A program made the translations under genes and the position numbers. A stretch of 64,000 bases of DNA. It comes from Singulisphaera sp. GTDB taxonomy: Bacteria; Planctomycetota; Planctomycetia; Isosphaerales; Isosphaeraceae. The stretch is taken from NCBI GenBank assembly GCA_027451445.1, contig DAIDJG010000113.1:1-64000 (forward strand), given 5' to 3'. Shown here one piece after another: positions 53,220 through 61,877 of the stretch. Position 1 is the stretch's first letter. The number at the start of each line of letters is the position of its first letter. The notes beneath the pieces are model-generated. The model was not told the DNA's origin. It searched no databases and saw only the letters and a list, made by a program, of their open reading frames with translations.

Positions 53220-54710
53220 TTACGCGATCAGTTTCTCGATGGGCTCGGCCCCTTCGACGCCGACGAGCTTCTGGTCGAGGCCGTTGTAGAAGTAGCTCAG
53301 TCGGTTGGGGTCGACGCCGAGCTGGTTGAGCACGGTGGCGTGGAGGTTCTTGACGTGCAAGCGGTCGGTCATGGCGTTGCCGCCGAGTTCGTCGGTTTCG
53401 CCCACGCTCACGCCGCCTTTGATCCCGCCGCCGGCGAGCCACATCGTGAAGCCATAGGCGTTGTGATCACGGCCGGTCCCCTTGGCGTATTCGGCGGTGG
53501 GCTGGCGGCCGAATTCGCCGCCCCAGATGACTAGCGTCTCATTGAGGAGACCGCGCCGCTTGAGGTCTGTCAGCAGGCCAGCGATCGGTTTGTCGGTTCG
53601 ACCGGCATGGTAGGTGTGGTTCTGAACCAGGTCGCCGTGCGCGTCCCAGTTGCTGTCGTTGTGTGCCCCGCCTGCGTAGAGCTGCACGAAACGGACACCA
53701 CGCTCGACCAATCGACGAGCGAGGAGACAACGACGGCCGAAGTCCTGGGTCTTCGGGTCATCGATCCCGTAGAGCGCCTGTGTTTCGGCCGATTCCTGGC
53801 CAAGGTCCACTGCTGCGGGAGCGTGCCGTTGCATCGAAAAAGCCATCTCATAGCTGGCAACGCGCGCTGCGAGGTTACTGTTATCCGCGCGAGGCGCAAG
53901 ATGTTCCTCGTTAAAGCTCCGCAGCGCATCAAGCGCCCGGCGTTGCATTGGCTCGCTCATTCCAGTCGGCCGTTTCAGGTCAAGAACGGGGTCGCCCGCC
54001 GAGCGGAGGATCGTCCCCTGATAGCTCGCCGGCATGTATCCGCTCGACCAGTTCTTGGCGCCGCTAATTGGTCCGCCCGTGGGGTCGAGCATGACGACAA
54101 AGCCCGGCAAATCCTCATTCACGCTCCCCAGACCATAGTTAACCCATGATCCCAGGCAAGGGCTGCCGGAAAGCAGCTTGCCCGTATTCATCTGAAGCAT
54201 GGCCGAGCCGTGAATCGGCGAATCGGCGGTCATCGAATGGATGAACGCGATGTCGTCGACATTCTTCGCCAGGTGAGGGAAGAGCTCGCTGACCCACTTT
54301 CCGGAGTCGCCGTACTGGTGGAACTGCCACTTCGGGCCCACGACGCGGCCTTCGTTCTTCTTGCCGCCGCGGCCGAATGTTTTGATCGGGATGGTCTGGC
54401 CATCCAGGCCGTACAGCTTCGGCTTGTAGTCGAACGTGTCGACGTGGCTCGGACCGCCGTACATGAACAAAAAAATGACGCTCTTCGCCTTGGGCGTGAA
54501 GTGAGGCTTCTTCGGCGCCAGTGGGTTGGCAAACGTGCCGGCAGTCTCGGCAGCGCCCGCGCGTTGTCCGAAGAATCCGTCTTGCGACAGCAATCCCGTG
54601 AGTGCCAGTCCGGTGAACCCTGCACCGGCTTCCCAGAGAAACTCGCGTCGAGTTCTGCGGCAGAAATCTCTGCCGTTCGTGTTCGTTATCGAGTCGGTCA
54701 TTCGCTTCAC
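53220..54710 (-). CDS. DUF1501 family protein, Tat-exported
   Basis: 496 residues. The N-terminus has a twin-arginine signal (CRRTRREFLWEAG then a hydrophobic stretch FTGLALTGLLSQ). The DUF1501 domain is related to the alkaline phosphatase/sulfatase fold: SVIFLFMYGGPSHVDTFDYKP, FIHSMTADSPIHGSAMLQMNTG, RFVQLYAGGAHNDSNWDAHGDL and WGGEFGRQPTAEYAKGTGRDHN, which include conserved Asp/His positions. Substrates of the family are unknown. It is normally encoded next to a DUF1549/DUF1553 cytochrome protein, as here, with 3 bp between the two genes. Tat export implies folding with a cofactor in the cytoplasm. Confidence 0.93.
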   Translation of the reverse strand: MKRMTDSITNTNGRDFCRRTRREFLWEAGAGFTGLALTGLLSQDGFFGQRAGAAETAGTFANPLAPKKPHFTPKAKSVIFLFMYGGPSHVDTFDYKPKLYGLDGQTIPIKTFGRGGKKNEGRVVGPKWQFHQYGDSGKWVSELFPHLAKNVDDIAFIHSMTADSPIHGSAMLQMNTGKLLSGSPCLGSWVNYGLGSVNEDLPGFVVMLDPTGGPISGAKNWSSGYMPASYQGTILRSAGDPVLDLKRPTGMSEPMQRRALDALRSFNEEHLAPRADNSNLAARVASYEMAFSMQRHAPAAVDLGQESAETQALYGIDDPKTQDFGRRCLLARRLVERGVRFVQLYAGGAHNDSNWDAHGDLVQNHTYHAGRTDKPIAGLLTDLKRRGLLNETLVIWGGEFGRQPTAEYAKGTGRDHNAYGFTMWLAGGGIKGGVSVGETDELGGNAMTDRLHVKNLHATVLNQLGVDPNRLSYFYNGLDQKLVGVEGAEPIEKLIA

Positions 54711-54713
54711 CTT

Positions 54714-57638
54714 TCAGTCGAGATACACGAACTCGTTGAGGTTCAACGCGACGAGACAGAACGACTTGAGAGCCGCCTCGGCACTCGCGCCATCCTGCGT
54801 TCGGAACGATTGGAGCAAATCCACCCCGCGCTGAATCTCCGAGGCCGACGGTTGCCGCGTGGTGACCAGCTTCAAAGCCAGTTCCACTTGCTTCGTCACG
54901 TCGTCACCGGCCTCTCGTCGGAGTCTCTCGGCAAGGATGCCCGCCTGCTCGTTCAAGAACGCACCGTTCAGCATGCCGAGGGCCTGTGTCGGCTGCGTCG
55001 TGCTGAATCGGACCGGTGTCGAGCGATCCGTCTCTGCCAGGTCAAATGCGTCCAGGATCGGGGTGACCAGCGACCGCTTGACGTGGATGTAGATACTGCG
55101 CCGCGCCTGTTCCGCGGGGGGCGACTTTCCCCACCCCTTCCCGGGTATCGACTGCCCGGCCATAACCTCCGCGGGAATGTCAACGTACACGCCCGGCCCG
55201 TACTTCTTCAGGTTCAGAGTGCCGGTGACGGCGAGCACCGAGTCGCGAATTTCCTCGGCATTCAAGCGCCGCATGTCGAAACGCCAGAAGAGATCGTTCG
55301 CGGGGTCCTTGGCGAGCGCCTCGGGGTTTCCATGCGACGACATCTTGTACGCATTTGAGGTCATGATCGTGCGATGAAGCGCCTTGAGCTTCCAGCCGCC
55401 GCGGATCAGCTCGCTCGCGAGCCAGTCGAGCAGTTCGGGGTGCGTGGGCTTGTCGCCCTGGAGTCCGAAATTGTTGGGCGAACGGACGATCCCTCGCCCG
55501 AAATGATGCTGCCAGACCCGATTGGCGATGACTCTGGCCGTCAAGGGGTTGCTCGGCGACGCGATCCAGTCGGCAAGCGCCCGGCGGCGGCCGCTCGTCT
55601 TGGCGCTGGGGTCGGGTGTCGGGATGACGGGAGCCTGGTCGCCGAGGACCTCGAGGAATCCCGGCGTAACTTTTTCGCCGGGGACATGAGGATTCCCTCG
55701 CAGCATAACGAACGTGTCCGGGGCATTGGGCCCATGTTCCGTGATGCACAACGCCTTCTCGGCGGGCACCTCGTGATCCAGGAGCCTTTGAAGCTCCCGG
55801 CGCAGTTTGCGATAGCGCTCGAACCGGTCGGCGCTTAGGATCGTGGCCCCCTCGTGCAAAATGACCTCGGCGAGACTCGCCTCCCGCTTCTCAACCGGCT
55901 TGTCCTGCCCGGAGAGCCTTCGCGAACTAAACTCAGGCCCGGACCAGGAAACCACCAGCCCGAGGCCTGCGGTACACTGAAAATAATCGAGGCGGATCGG
56001 CACGCGCCCCTGCGCGAGTTGAATCTTGCCGACCTTGGGCTGCCCGACGCCGTGGATGCCATCGTAGAAGGCGACGACGTTACCGCCCACGGTCAGCCGG
56101 GAGCCGTCGTCGGAGTCGAGAGAGAACGTGTACTCACCGTCCTTGGGCACGATGAGCGTGCCCTCGAAGACGAATCCGAAAGCGTCGTCACGCGTGCGCG
56201 GACTGAGGTCGAACAGCCCCTTGGGGAGGACACCCGTGTCCTCGGGCTTGAGCGCATCGAAGTCCGGAAGTTGGTTCCAGGTGTCGCGGTAGAACCGGTA
56301 GTGCAACTCTTCGATGTCAGGCTGGCGCGTTTTCTCGATGCGTCTTTGCTCTCGGAACTCGTTTTCGATTTCGCTCAGGTCGGCCTGGATCTCGATGCGT
56401 TTCCGGTCCCTTTCGCGCACGGCGGTTTCGTAAGACGCTTGAGAATTCGGGCCGGTATCGAGCAGCACCTCGTCGGTGGGTCCGCCATTGCGGAAGTGGT
56501 TGATGTTTTGGAAGAAAGCGAGGAGTTTGTAGTAGTCTTTCTGCGGAATCGGGTCGAGCTTGTGGTCGTGGCAACGGGCGCAGTCGATAGTCAGCCCGAG
56601 GAAGACCTGGCCCGTGGTGGCGAGGATGTCGTCGAGCGCGTCATAGCGCGCCTGATCGCGGTCGCTCGGCTCATCGTCCCAGATTCCGAGCCGGTAATAG
56701 CCGGTGGCGATCCACGCGTCGTTGTCACGGTCGGGAAGTTCGTCACCAGCGAGTTGCTCGCGAATGAAGCGATCGAAGGGCTTGTCGTCGTTGAACGCGC
56801 GGATGACGTAATCACGATAGCGCCAGGCGTTGGGCTTGGGGTTATCGCGCTCGTAGCTGTTGGTTTCGGCGAAGCGCACCAGGTCGAGCCAGTGCCTTGC
56901 CCACTTCTCGCCGTACTGGGGCGAGTCGAGGAGGCGGTCGATCAATCGTTCGTAGGCGTCCGGGGTTTGATCGACCAGAAATGCCTCAACCTCTTTGGGC
57001 GAAGGCGGAAGTCCGGTCAGGTCGTACGTCGCGCGGCGGATCAGTTCGCGCCGGGAGGCCTCGGGATTGGCGTGCAAGCCTTTCGTAGTCAGACGCTCGA
57101 GAATGTATGCGTCGATAGGGTGGATCTGTTCCGACGCATTCGCCACCTTCGGCTTGGCTGGTACCGTGAGCGGAACGAACGCCCAGTGCGAGCGATCCTT
57201 CTCAGAGATCTGAAACGGGCCTCTCCGAGTTGGCGCCGGGGCGGACTCATCGCCGCCGGGCCAGGGGACACCCATCTGGACCCATCGCGTCAGCGTCTCG
57301 ATCTTCTCCTTTGGCAGCTTGCCCGAAGGCGGCATCTCCGGCCCTTTGTAGGTGATGGCTTCGATCAGGAGGCTTTCGTCCGGCTTGCCGGGAACGACGG
57401 CGGGGCCGGTGTCCCCCCCTGCGAGCACTGCGGAACGGGAATCGAGCCGCAGTCCGGCCTTCGGCTTCTTCGGACCGTGGCACTTCGCGCAGTGTTCGAC
57501 GAGCAGAGGACGGACCTCCGACTCGAAGAATCGCACCTGTTCCGGGCTTGGAGGGGCGTCTTGTGCAAATCCCGGCATCTGCGCCGCGCTGAGAGTGACC
57601 AGGGCGAAGACGACCGTGACATATTCAAAACGCGGCAT
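54714..57638 (-). CDS. Exported DUF1549/DUF1553 protein with cytochrome c-like (PSCyt1) and PA14 domains
   Basis: About 974 residues from the ATG at 57638 (MPRFEYVTVVFALVTLSAAQ), just after a GGTGG; an ATG at 57656 is less likely. Order of domains: signal peptide, PSCyt1 haem motif CAKCH (residues 50-54) with GPKKPKAGLRLDSR, DUF1549 (IDAYILERLTTKGL, LLDSPQYGEKWARHWLDLVRFAETNSYE, FLGLTIDCARCHDHKLDPIPQKDYY with a second CXXCH), a PA14-like insert (PKDGEYTFSLDSDDGSRLTV), then DUF1553 (RRALADWIASPSNPLTARVIANRVWQHHFGRGIV). The two CXXCH motifs suggest two covalent haems outside the cytoplasm. Role in polysaccharide or sulfated-polymer turnover is suspected but unproven. First gene of the operon. 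Confidence 0.93.
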   Translation of the reverse strand: MPRFEYVTVVFALVTLSAAQMPGFAQDAPPSPEQVRFFESEVRPLLVEHCAKCHGPKKPKAGLRLDSRSAVLAGGDTGPAVVPGKPDESLLIEAITYKGPEMPPSGKLPKEKIETLTRWVQMGVPWPGGDESAPAPTRRGPFQISEKDRSHWAFVPLTVPAKPKVANASEQIHPIDAYILERLTTKGLHANPEASRRELIRRATYDLTGLPPSPKEVEAFLVDQTPDAYERLIDRLLDSPQYGEKWARHWLDLVRFAETNSYERDNPKPNAWRYRDYVIRAFNDDKPFDRFIREQLAGDELPDRDNDAWIATGYYRLGIWDDEPSDRDQARYDALDDILATTGQVFLGLTIDCARCHDHKLDPIPQKDYYKLLAFFQNINHFRNGGPTDEVLLDTGPNSQASYETAVRERDRKRIEIQADLSEIENEFREQRRIEKTRQPDIEELHYRFYRDTWNQLPDFDALKPEDTGVLPKGLFDLSPRTRDDAFGFVFEGTLIVPKDGEYTFSLDSDDGSRLTVGGNVVAFYDGIHGVGQPKVGKIQLAQGRVPIRLDYFQCTAGLGLVVSWSGPEFSSRRLSGQDKPVEKREASLAEVILHEGATILSADRFERYRKLRRELQRLLDHEVPAEKALCITEHGPNAPDTFVMLRGNPHVPGEKVTPGFLEVLGDQAPVIPTPDPSAKTSGRRRALADWIASPSNPLTARVIANRVWQHHFGRGIVRSPNNFGLQGDKPTHPELLDWLASELIRGGWKLKALHRTIMTSNAYKMSSHGNPEALAKDPANDLFWRFDMRRLNAEEIRDSVLAVTGTLNLKKYGPGVYVDIPAEVMAGQSIPGKGWGKSPPAEQARRSIYIHVKRSLVTPILDAFDLAETDRSTPVRFSTTQPTQALGMLNGAFLNEQAGILAERLRREAGDDVTKQVELALKLVTTRQPSASEIQRGVDLLQSFRTQDGASAEAALKSFCLVALNLNEFVYLD

Positions 57639-57742
57639 GGGACCACCGTCGAGCAAAGGATCGTTACGGAGACGTAATCAGGCGGGAGAACCGGGCGGGC
57701 GCTGGGAAGCGGAATCTTCACAGGGGAGATCCGTCCCTCCTC

Positions 57743-57759
57743 AAGCATACTCCGTGCCA
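57743..57759 (-). promoter_or_regulatory. Near-consensus sigma-54 (-24/-12) promoter for the cytochrome/DUF1501 operon
   Basis: Minus strand: TGGCACG (57753-57759), then GAGT, then ATGC (57745-57748) and TT. The consensus is TGGCACG-N4-TTGC; one mismatch in the -12 box. The GG and GC doublets have the required 12-bp offset. Transcription would start near 57733, about 95 nt before the ATG at 57638. A sigma-54 activator gene diverges from the same region. Confidence 0.65.
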
Positions 57760-57887
57760 CGAGCAGCGCACAGTCCCTCAAGCAGGGTTTCACAAGGTGA
57801 ATTCCCCGTTACGATGCGGTGCGCCGCAGATCCTGCGCAACGAAATTCCAATGTCGGTTAGAGTCGAAACTCGCTTCTACGCCCTCG

Positions 57888-57916
57888 TTGGATTGCGTCT
57901 GCTGTTACATTATTGT
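57888..57916 (+). promoter_or_regulatory. Predicted sigma-70-type promoter for the activator gene
   Basis: TTGGAT (57888-57893), 17-bp spacer, TATTGT (57911-57916). The start of transcription would fall at about 57922-57924, on the ATG at 57924, so the transcript would be leaderless or the true start is further in. The -10 box lies within the first palindrome, which would allow autoregulation. Confidence 0.4.
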
Positions 57917-57919
57917 AAC
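57904..57919. promoter_or_regulatory. 16-bp palindromic operator, copy 1
   Basis: GTTACATTATTGTAAC, a perfect inverted repeat (GTTACA/TGTAAC, 4-bp spacer; all 16 positions symmetric except the centre). It lies about 178 bp upstream of the sigma-54 transcription start and ends 4 bp before the activator ATG. Suitable as an enhancer site for the Fis-type HTH dimer. Confidence 0.6.
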
Positions 57920-57923
57920 CTGA

Positions 57924-59771
57924 ATGGAGCATCAAGGTGACAATAAGGTAACACTCGATCGCAGTGTACGGGAGCTCATGGATTCCGCGTCGTCCGACTT
58001 GCTCTGGCGGAATGGCCGTGCGACCGAACCCTTGCTTGGTGCGATCGCTGACTCGGGGCAACTCGCCCGGCTTGCCGCGAGAGAGGGAGTCGATTTCTTG
58101 CTCGCGCTGAGCGCGGGAGTCTACCGTGCTTTGGGCGTGTCGGCCCTGGCCGCGTGCCTTCCCTATCGCAACAGCAATGATCTTATGGAGGCACACCTGC
58201 GGGAGAGCGTGCTTCCGAGCGCGGGGGAAACGCTGGTAATTGCTGGTGTGATGGCGTCGGATCCCACGTGCTCCGTCAGGGAACGCCTCGACCGACTCAA
58301 GTCGTGGGGTGTACGGGGCGTGACCAACTATCCTACAGTCACACTCCTTGACGGCATGATGCGGAACGTGTTCGAGAGCGAGGGCTGCACGGTCGATGCT
58401 GAAATCGCGCTCCTGACGCAGGCGCGCCAATGCGGGCTCGACGCGGTGGCATTCACGGGCACCGACCCGGACGTCGCGGTCCGTTTTGCCGCGTGTGGAG
58501 TGAACGCCCTGATCGTCAGTCCTGGGCAGACGCGGCAGTTCGACGACATTCACGAGCGCAGAGACCGGCTTCAGCAAGCGATTCGCGAGCTCAACGTGGC
58601 GCTGAAGGCCGTCCGCAGCAAGCATCCGACGTTGCCTTGTCTGGTATTCGGCGGACCCATTAGCCTGCCCGAGGATCTGGAGCTGGTGTATCGCCAGACC
58701 AGTTTCGACGGCTTCGTCGGCGGCTCCGTCTTCGGACGCTACCCGGTCGAGTCGAGCGTGATGTCGACGTTTCGGCGGTTCAAGAGTGTCCGAATCCCTT
58801 CGGCAGATCCGGGCGAGGCCGGGCTCGGGCCGATGATTGGCTCGACGGACATCATGAGGCGCCTGTTCGGGCTGATCCGACGGGTCGCGACGTGCGACCT
58901 CAACGTTTGCATCGAGGGCGAATCGGGCGTTGGCAAGGAACTGGTTGCAACGCACATCCATCAGCTCAGCGGCCGGTCGCATGGCACACTCGTGACGCTC
59001 AATTGCGGGGCCATCCCCGATTCGCTTCTGGAGAGCGAGCTCTTCGGCCACGAGCGCGGGGCGTTCACGGGAGCAGACCACCGCCGGCTAGGCAAGTTCG
59101 AGCTGGCGCATCAGGGAACGCTATTCCTTGATGAGGTCGGCGACCTCAGTCCGAGGGGCCAGGTCGCGCTCTTGCGCGCGATCCAGCAACGCGAGATCAC
59201 GCGCGTGGGCGGCGATCGCTCGATCGCCGTGAACGTGCGCGTGCTGGCGGCCTCGAATCAGCCTCTCGCAGCGCTGGTGGAGCAGGGGAAGTTTCGGGCG
59301 GATCTCTACTACCGCCTCAACAACGTCGCCCTGACGGTCCCCCCGTTACGCGATCGGCTTGACGACATCCCCGCGCTTCTCGTGCCCATACTGGCGACGT
59401 TGCGCGTGCAGATGGGGCGGGCGTTTCTCGATGTCTCCCCTCAGTTTCGCGAGCGGCTTCGGCAGCACTGGTGGCCGGGCAACCTGCGCGAGCTCCAGCA
59501 CGTGATCGCGCAGGCGGCTCTTCTCGAGGACGAGCCACTGCTCAAGGGTAAACACTTCGTTGCCATCGCGGCGCCCGCGAAGAAGTTTGCGGGGGCGCCG
59601 GTCGCTTCCTTAGCTGAGGCGATTGCGGGACGCCTGAAGACGGAACGCCGAGAGCAGGTCCAACAGGCTCTTCACGCCGCAAAAGGGAACAAGAGCCGCG
59701 CTGCGGAGCTCCTGGGTGTGAGCCGTAAGACGCTCTACGCCTGGTTGCACGAGTGGGATGTCGTCGAATGA
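57924..59771 (+). CDS. Sigma-54 activator with N-terminal Tm-1/PEP-hydrolase-like TIM barrel sensor
   Basis: 615 residues from ATG 57924; ATG 57978 (MDSASSD) is an alternative that would leave both palindromes outside the gene. Residues ~30-290 match the TIM barrel of the Tm-1/'PEP hydrolase-like' family: GVDFLLALSAGVYRALG, VIAGVMASDPT, VTNYPTVTLLDGMMRNVFE and GVNALIVSPGQTRQ. The AAA+ domain follows: GESGVGKE (Walker A, residues 332-339), GAFTGA (379-384, intact for sigma-54 contact), TLFLDEVGDLS (Walker B) and FRADLYYRLN. A Fis-type HTH ends the protein (GNKSRAAELLGVSRKTLYAWL). The barrel replaces the usual receiver or PAS domain and probably senses a small metabolite. Divergent from the DUF1549/DUF1501 operon. 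Confidence 0.9.
   Translation: MEHQGDNKVTLDRSVRELMDSASSDLLWRNGRATEPLLGAIADSGQLARLAAREGVDFLLALSAGVYRALGVSALAACLPYRNSNDLMEAHLRESVLPSAGETLVIAGVMASDPTCSVRERLDRLKSWGVRGVTNYPTVTLLDGMMRNVFESEGCTVDAEIALLTQARQCGLDAVAFTGTDPDVAVRFAACGVNALIVSPGQTRQFDDIHERRDRLQQAIRELNVALKAVRSKHPTLPCLVFGGPISLPEDLELVYRQTSFDGFVGGSVFGRYPVESSVMSTFRRFKSVRIPSADPGEAGLGPMIGSTDIMRRLFGLIRRVATCDLNVCIEGESGVGKELVATHIHQLSGRSHGTLVTLNCGAIPDSLLESELFGHERGAFTGADHRRLGKFELAHQGTLFLDEVGDLSPRGQVALLRAIQQREITRVGGDRSIAVNVRVLAASNQPLAALVEQGKFRADLYYRLNNVALTVPPLRDRLDDIPALLVPILATLRVQMGRAFLDVSPQFRERLRQHWWPGNLRELQHVIAQAALLEDEPLLKGKHFVAIAAPAKKFAGAPVASLAEAIAGRLKTERREQVQQALHAAKGNKSRAAELLGVSRKTLYAWLHEWDVVE
57937..57952. promoter_or_regulatory. 16-bp palindromic operator, copy 2 (degenerate)
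   Basis: GTGACAATAAGGTAAC; its reverse complement matches copy 1 at 14 of 16 positions. Centre-to-centre distance from copy 1 is 33 bp, about three helical turns, so both would lie on the same DNA face. It lies inside the annotated 5' end of the activator gene. Confidence 0.55.
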
Positions 59772-59857
59772 CCTGATGGGGCTCGACGTAACCTCACTCC
59801 TCATCCCGCGTCCGGAGCCCGGCGATACGCGACACCCCATGTGACCCGGATTGCCGG

Positions 59858-60709
59858 CTATTGCTGGACGATTTCACTGCCGTCCGGAGCCAGACCGGGA
59901 ATGTTTGCACGAGCACTGGACGCGGTGTACGAGGAATCCGGGGCGTAACGAACCACTGGGCCTTCCCACGCCGTTTTGCCATCGATGGACAATTCAATGA
60001 TCTGCGCTCCGCCCAGCCGGCCGGCCGCGTAACTCCATTGCTTGCCATCAGACTCGAGGAACAGTGCCACTTCGGGATTGGTGCCGAACGTGGCGATGAA
60101 GATAGCTCCGTCGGCACGATCGGCGGTTGAAGGCGCGTAGCGGTCGACTGGTTGCGGCAGCAGGCGCAGCGCGCACGTCTCGCCCCGAACCACCTCTTTC
60201 CCGCTGAAGCGTTGAACGATCGCACGCATCTGACCTAGGCGTCGTGCAGCCGTATCGTGGGGACGCGGAGCATCCGACACGGGTTTGAATTCCAACGCGG
60301 TTCCCGCGGGCATCCAGCCAAAGTCGCCTCCGGTGACAACGAATCTGGCAGGAGTCAGGGAGAGATACTCGTAAACGATCCGAGGCCCGTCGAAGTCTCG
60401 ACGACGCAATTCCGTGGTGATGATGGCTCGGGGCCTGCCCGTATCTCCCAGTTTCCAAACCGCGGCTGCGACGTACTGCCTTGCGGGGTCGGTGTAGCGG
60501 AAGATCGGCTTCTCCGAGAACTTCTTCGGAAATCCGTCTTCGCCGGAGCTCACCTGTGCGCTGGCTACCCGCTTCTGCATCAGCGCGAATCGCCTCGTTG
60601 TGAGCTGGTCGTCCTTTGTCTTTGCGGGATTGTCGTCTTGCGCGAATCCCAGGCTGGTCAAACACATCAGGGCCACCGCGAGGCGTCGATCGAATAGGCG
60701 GCACTTCAT
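59858..60709 (-). CDS. Exported protein of unknown function
   Basis: About 283 residues from the ATG at 60709 (MKCRLFDRRLAVALMCLTSLGFAQ), which has GGGGAG upstream and a signal peptide. The longer upstream frame to 60805 is not supported. The mature part is mostly beta and polar, with IVYEYLSLTPARFVVTGGDFGWMPAG, GKEVVRGETCALRLLPQPVD and KQWSYAAGRLGGAQIIELSIDGKTAWEG. No catalytic motif or known domain is recognised. It lies 85 bp after the next upstream gene (60795-61877, same strand), also exported, suggesting a pair that act together outside the cytoplasm. Confidence 0.65.
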   Translation of the reverse strand: MKCRLFDRRLAVALMCLTSLGFAQDDNPAKTKDDQLTTRRFALMQKRVASAQVSSGEDGFPKKFSEKPIFRYTDPARQYVAAAVWKLGDTGRPRAIITTELRRRDFDGPRIVYEYLSLTPARFVVTGGDFGWMPAGTALEFKPVSDAPRPHDTAARRLGQMRAIVQRFSGKEVVRGETCALRLLPQPVDRYAPSTADRADGAIFIATFGTNPEVALFLESDGKQWSYAAGRLGGAQIIELSIDGKTAWEGPVVRYAPDSSYTASSARANIPGLAPDGSEIVQQ

Positions 60710-60794
60710 GCTGTGGACTCCCCGTAGGGTTTTAATGACGCGGTCAAACCATACCCCAGTGTTTCTTAACGGAGGTGCGTGGCCGAGACGGCCG

Positions 60795-61877
60795 TCAAGG
60801 GACACGGACAGTTGTCGCGTGCGAAGCCAACGTGTCGAGATCTACCGGGATCCGCCGCACGGTCGCGCTTTTGAGCATCGGTTTACCCTCGACGACATAC
60901 ACCCAGGCCGCGTCCGGCGTGAAAGCGGCGGGCAAAAGTGCGACCCCGGCGGCGATCTTGCGGGCACTTGACGGCCGGAATGTTGGTTCACCCGTTACTG
61001 TATCGATATTCACTCTGGCGACGCACAGGTCGCGCGTCTTTCCGAAATCCGTTGTGCGCTGGTACGCCAGGAGGCAACCCCCATCCGGAAGCGCCGTAAC
61101 ACTCGGCAGGCATTCCCAGGCGTCGTCCGCGTAGCCTGTCTCAGGCACCGACAGCGGACCCATTTCGGCGATGGCTGCGCCGTCAGGTGTAAGACGTAGC
61201 CACCAGAGGCGCGACGACGTGAAGTGACCCCGTATTGGCCTGTCCGCGATCTCGGCGATGAGTCGTCCGCCGAGGGCAGGGACCTTCGGCCACACGGGAG
61301 CTGTCACAAAGCAGTCACTCAGCCGTCGCGGTGCGCGTGCCCCATTTGCAAGCTTCACTTCGGTGACTTGCGAGTCGAAAGATCGCCCGTCGGAAAACGT
61401 GCATTGATAAAGCCTTCCGTCCATCGCAGCAAACAGGACACGTGGCTGTGCACCCGGGTACCAACAGGGGGGCGAGTTCAGGATGGGAGCGTCTGGGACG
61501 CACTCGAGCACGTGCCCACTGGGAAACGAAAGCCGCGCGAGGCCGAATTGCGCCACCAATCCGCTATCGTGTGACCCTTGGTACTGCACCCATAAGCCAG
61601 CCATTTGCCGTTGCTTGTCCTCGTCGATCCAGTCGCTGAACGAGACGTTCTGCAGGCCATAACCCGAGGGCAAAGCCAATCGCGACACCTCGCCCGCCGC
61701 CGTGTCGAGCAGCCGCGGCGCCTGATCACCAATTGCCAGAAACACCCCGTCGATGGCCACCACGTGCGCCTCGCGAAAAGCACGAAAGCGACCGGACCGT
61801 GGCGCCCAGCGCGATACGCAAACCGCAACCGCGCAAGTAGCGATCGCGACGATCGACACAATCCTGATGAAATGCAT
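60795..61877 (-). CDS. Exported or membrane-anchored protein, possible beta-propeller
   Basis: 360 residues. An N-terminal hydrophobic segment (MHFIRIVSIVAIATCAVAVCV) gives export or anchoring. The rest has repeated short beta segments reminiscent of a propeller: DGVFLAIGDQAPRLLDTAAG, PRVLFAAMDGRLYQCTFSDG, GRLIAEIADRPIRGHF, PSVTALPDGGCLLAYQRTTD and DAAWVYVVEGKPMLKSATV. Three Trp-rich stretches (SDWIDEDKQRQMAGLWVQY, SSRLWWLRL) are unusual. No catalytic site is recognised. Paired with the downstream exported protein at 59858. Confidence 0.65.
   Translation of the reverse strand: MHFIRIVSIVAIATCAVAVCVSRWAPRSGRFRAFREAHVVAIDGVFLAIGDQAPRLLDTAAGEVSRLALPSGYGLQNVSFSDWIDEDKQRQMAGLWVQYQGSHDSGLVAQFGLARLSFPSGHVLECVPDAPILNSPPCWYPGAQPRVLFAAMDGRLYQCTFSDGRSFDSQVTEVKLANGARAPRRLSDCFVTAPVWPKVPALGGRLIAEIADRPIRGHFTSSRLWWLRLTPDGAAIAEMGPLSVPETGYADDAWECLPSVTALPDGGCLLAYQRTTDFGKTRDLCVARVNIDTVTGEPTFRPSSARKIAAGVALLPAAFTPDAAWVYVVEGKPMLKSATVRRIPVDLDTLASHATTVRVP

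Noticed and set aside
57888..57904. A second sigma-54-like element on the plus strand before the activator
   Set aside because: The GG and GC doublets are 11 bp apart instead of 12 and the rest does not match; a sigma-70-type reading fits better.
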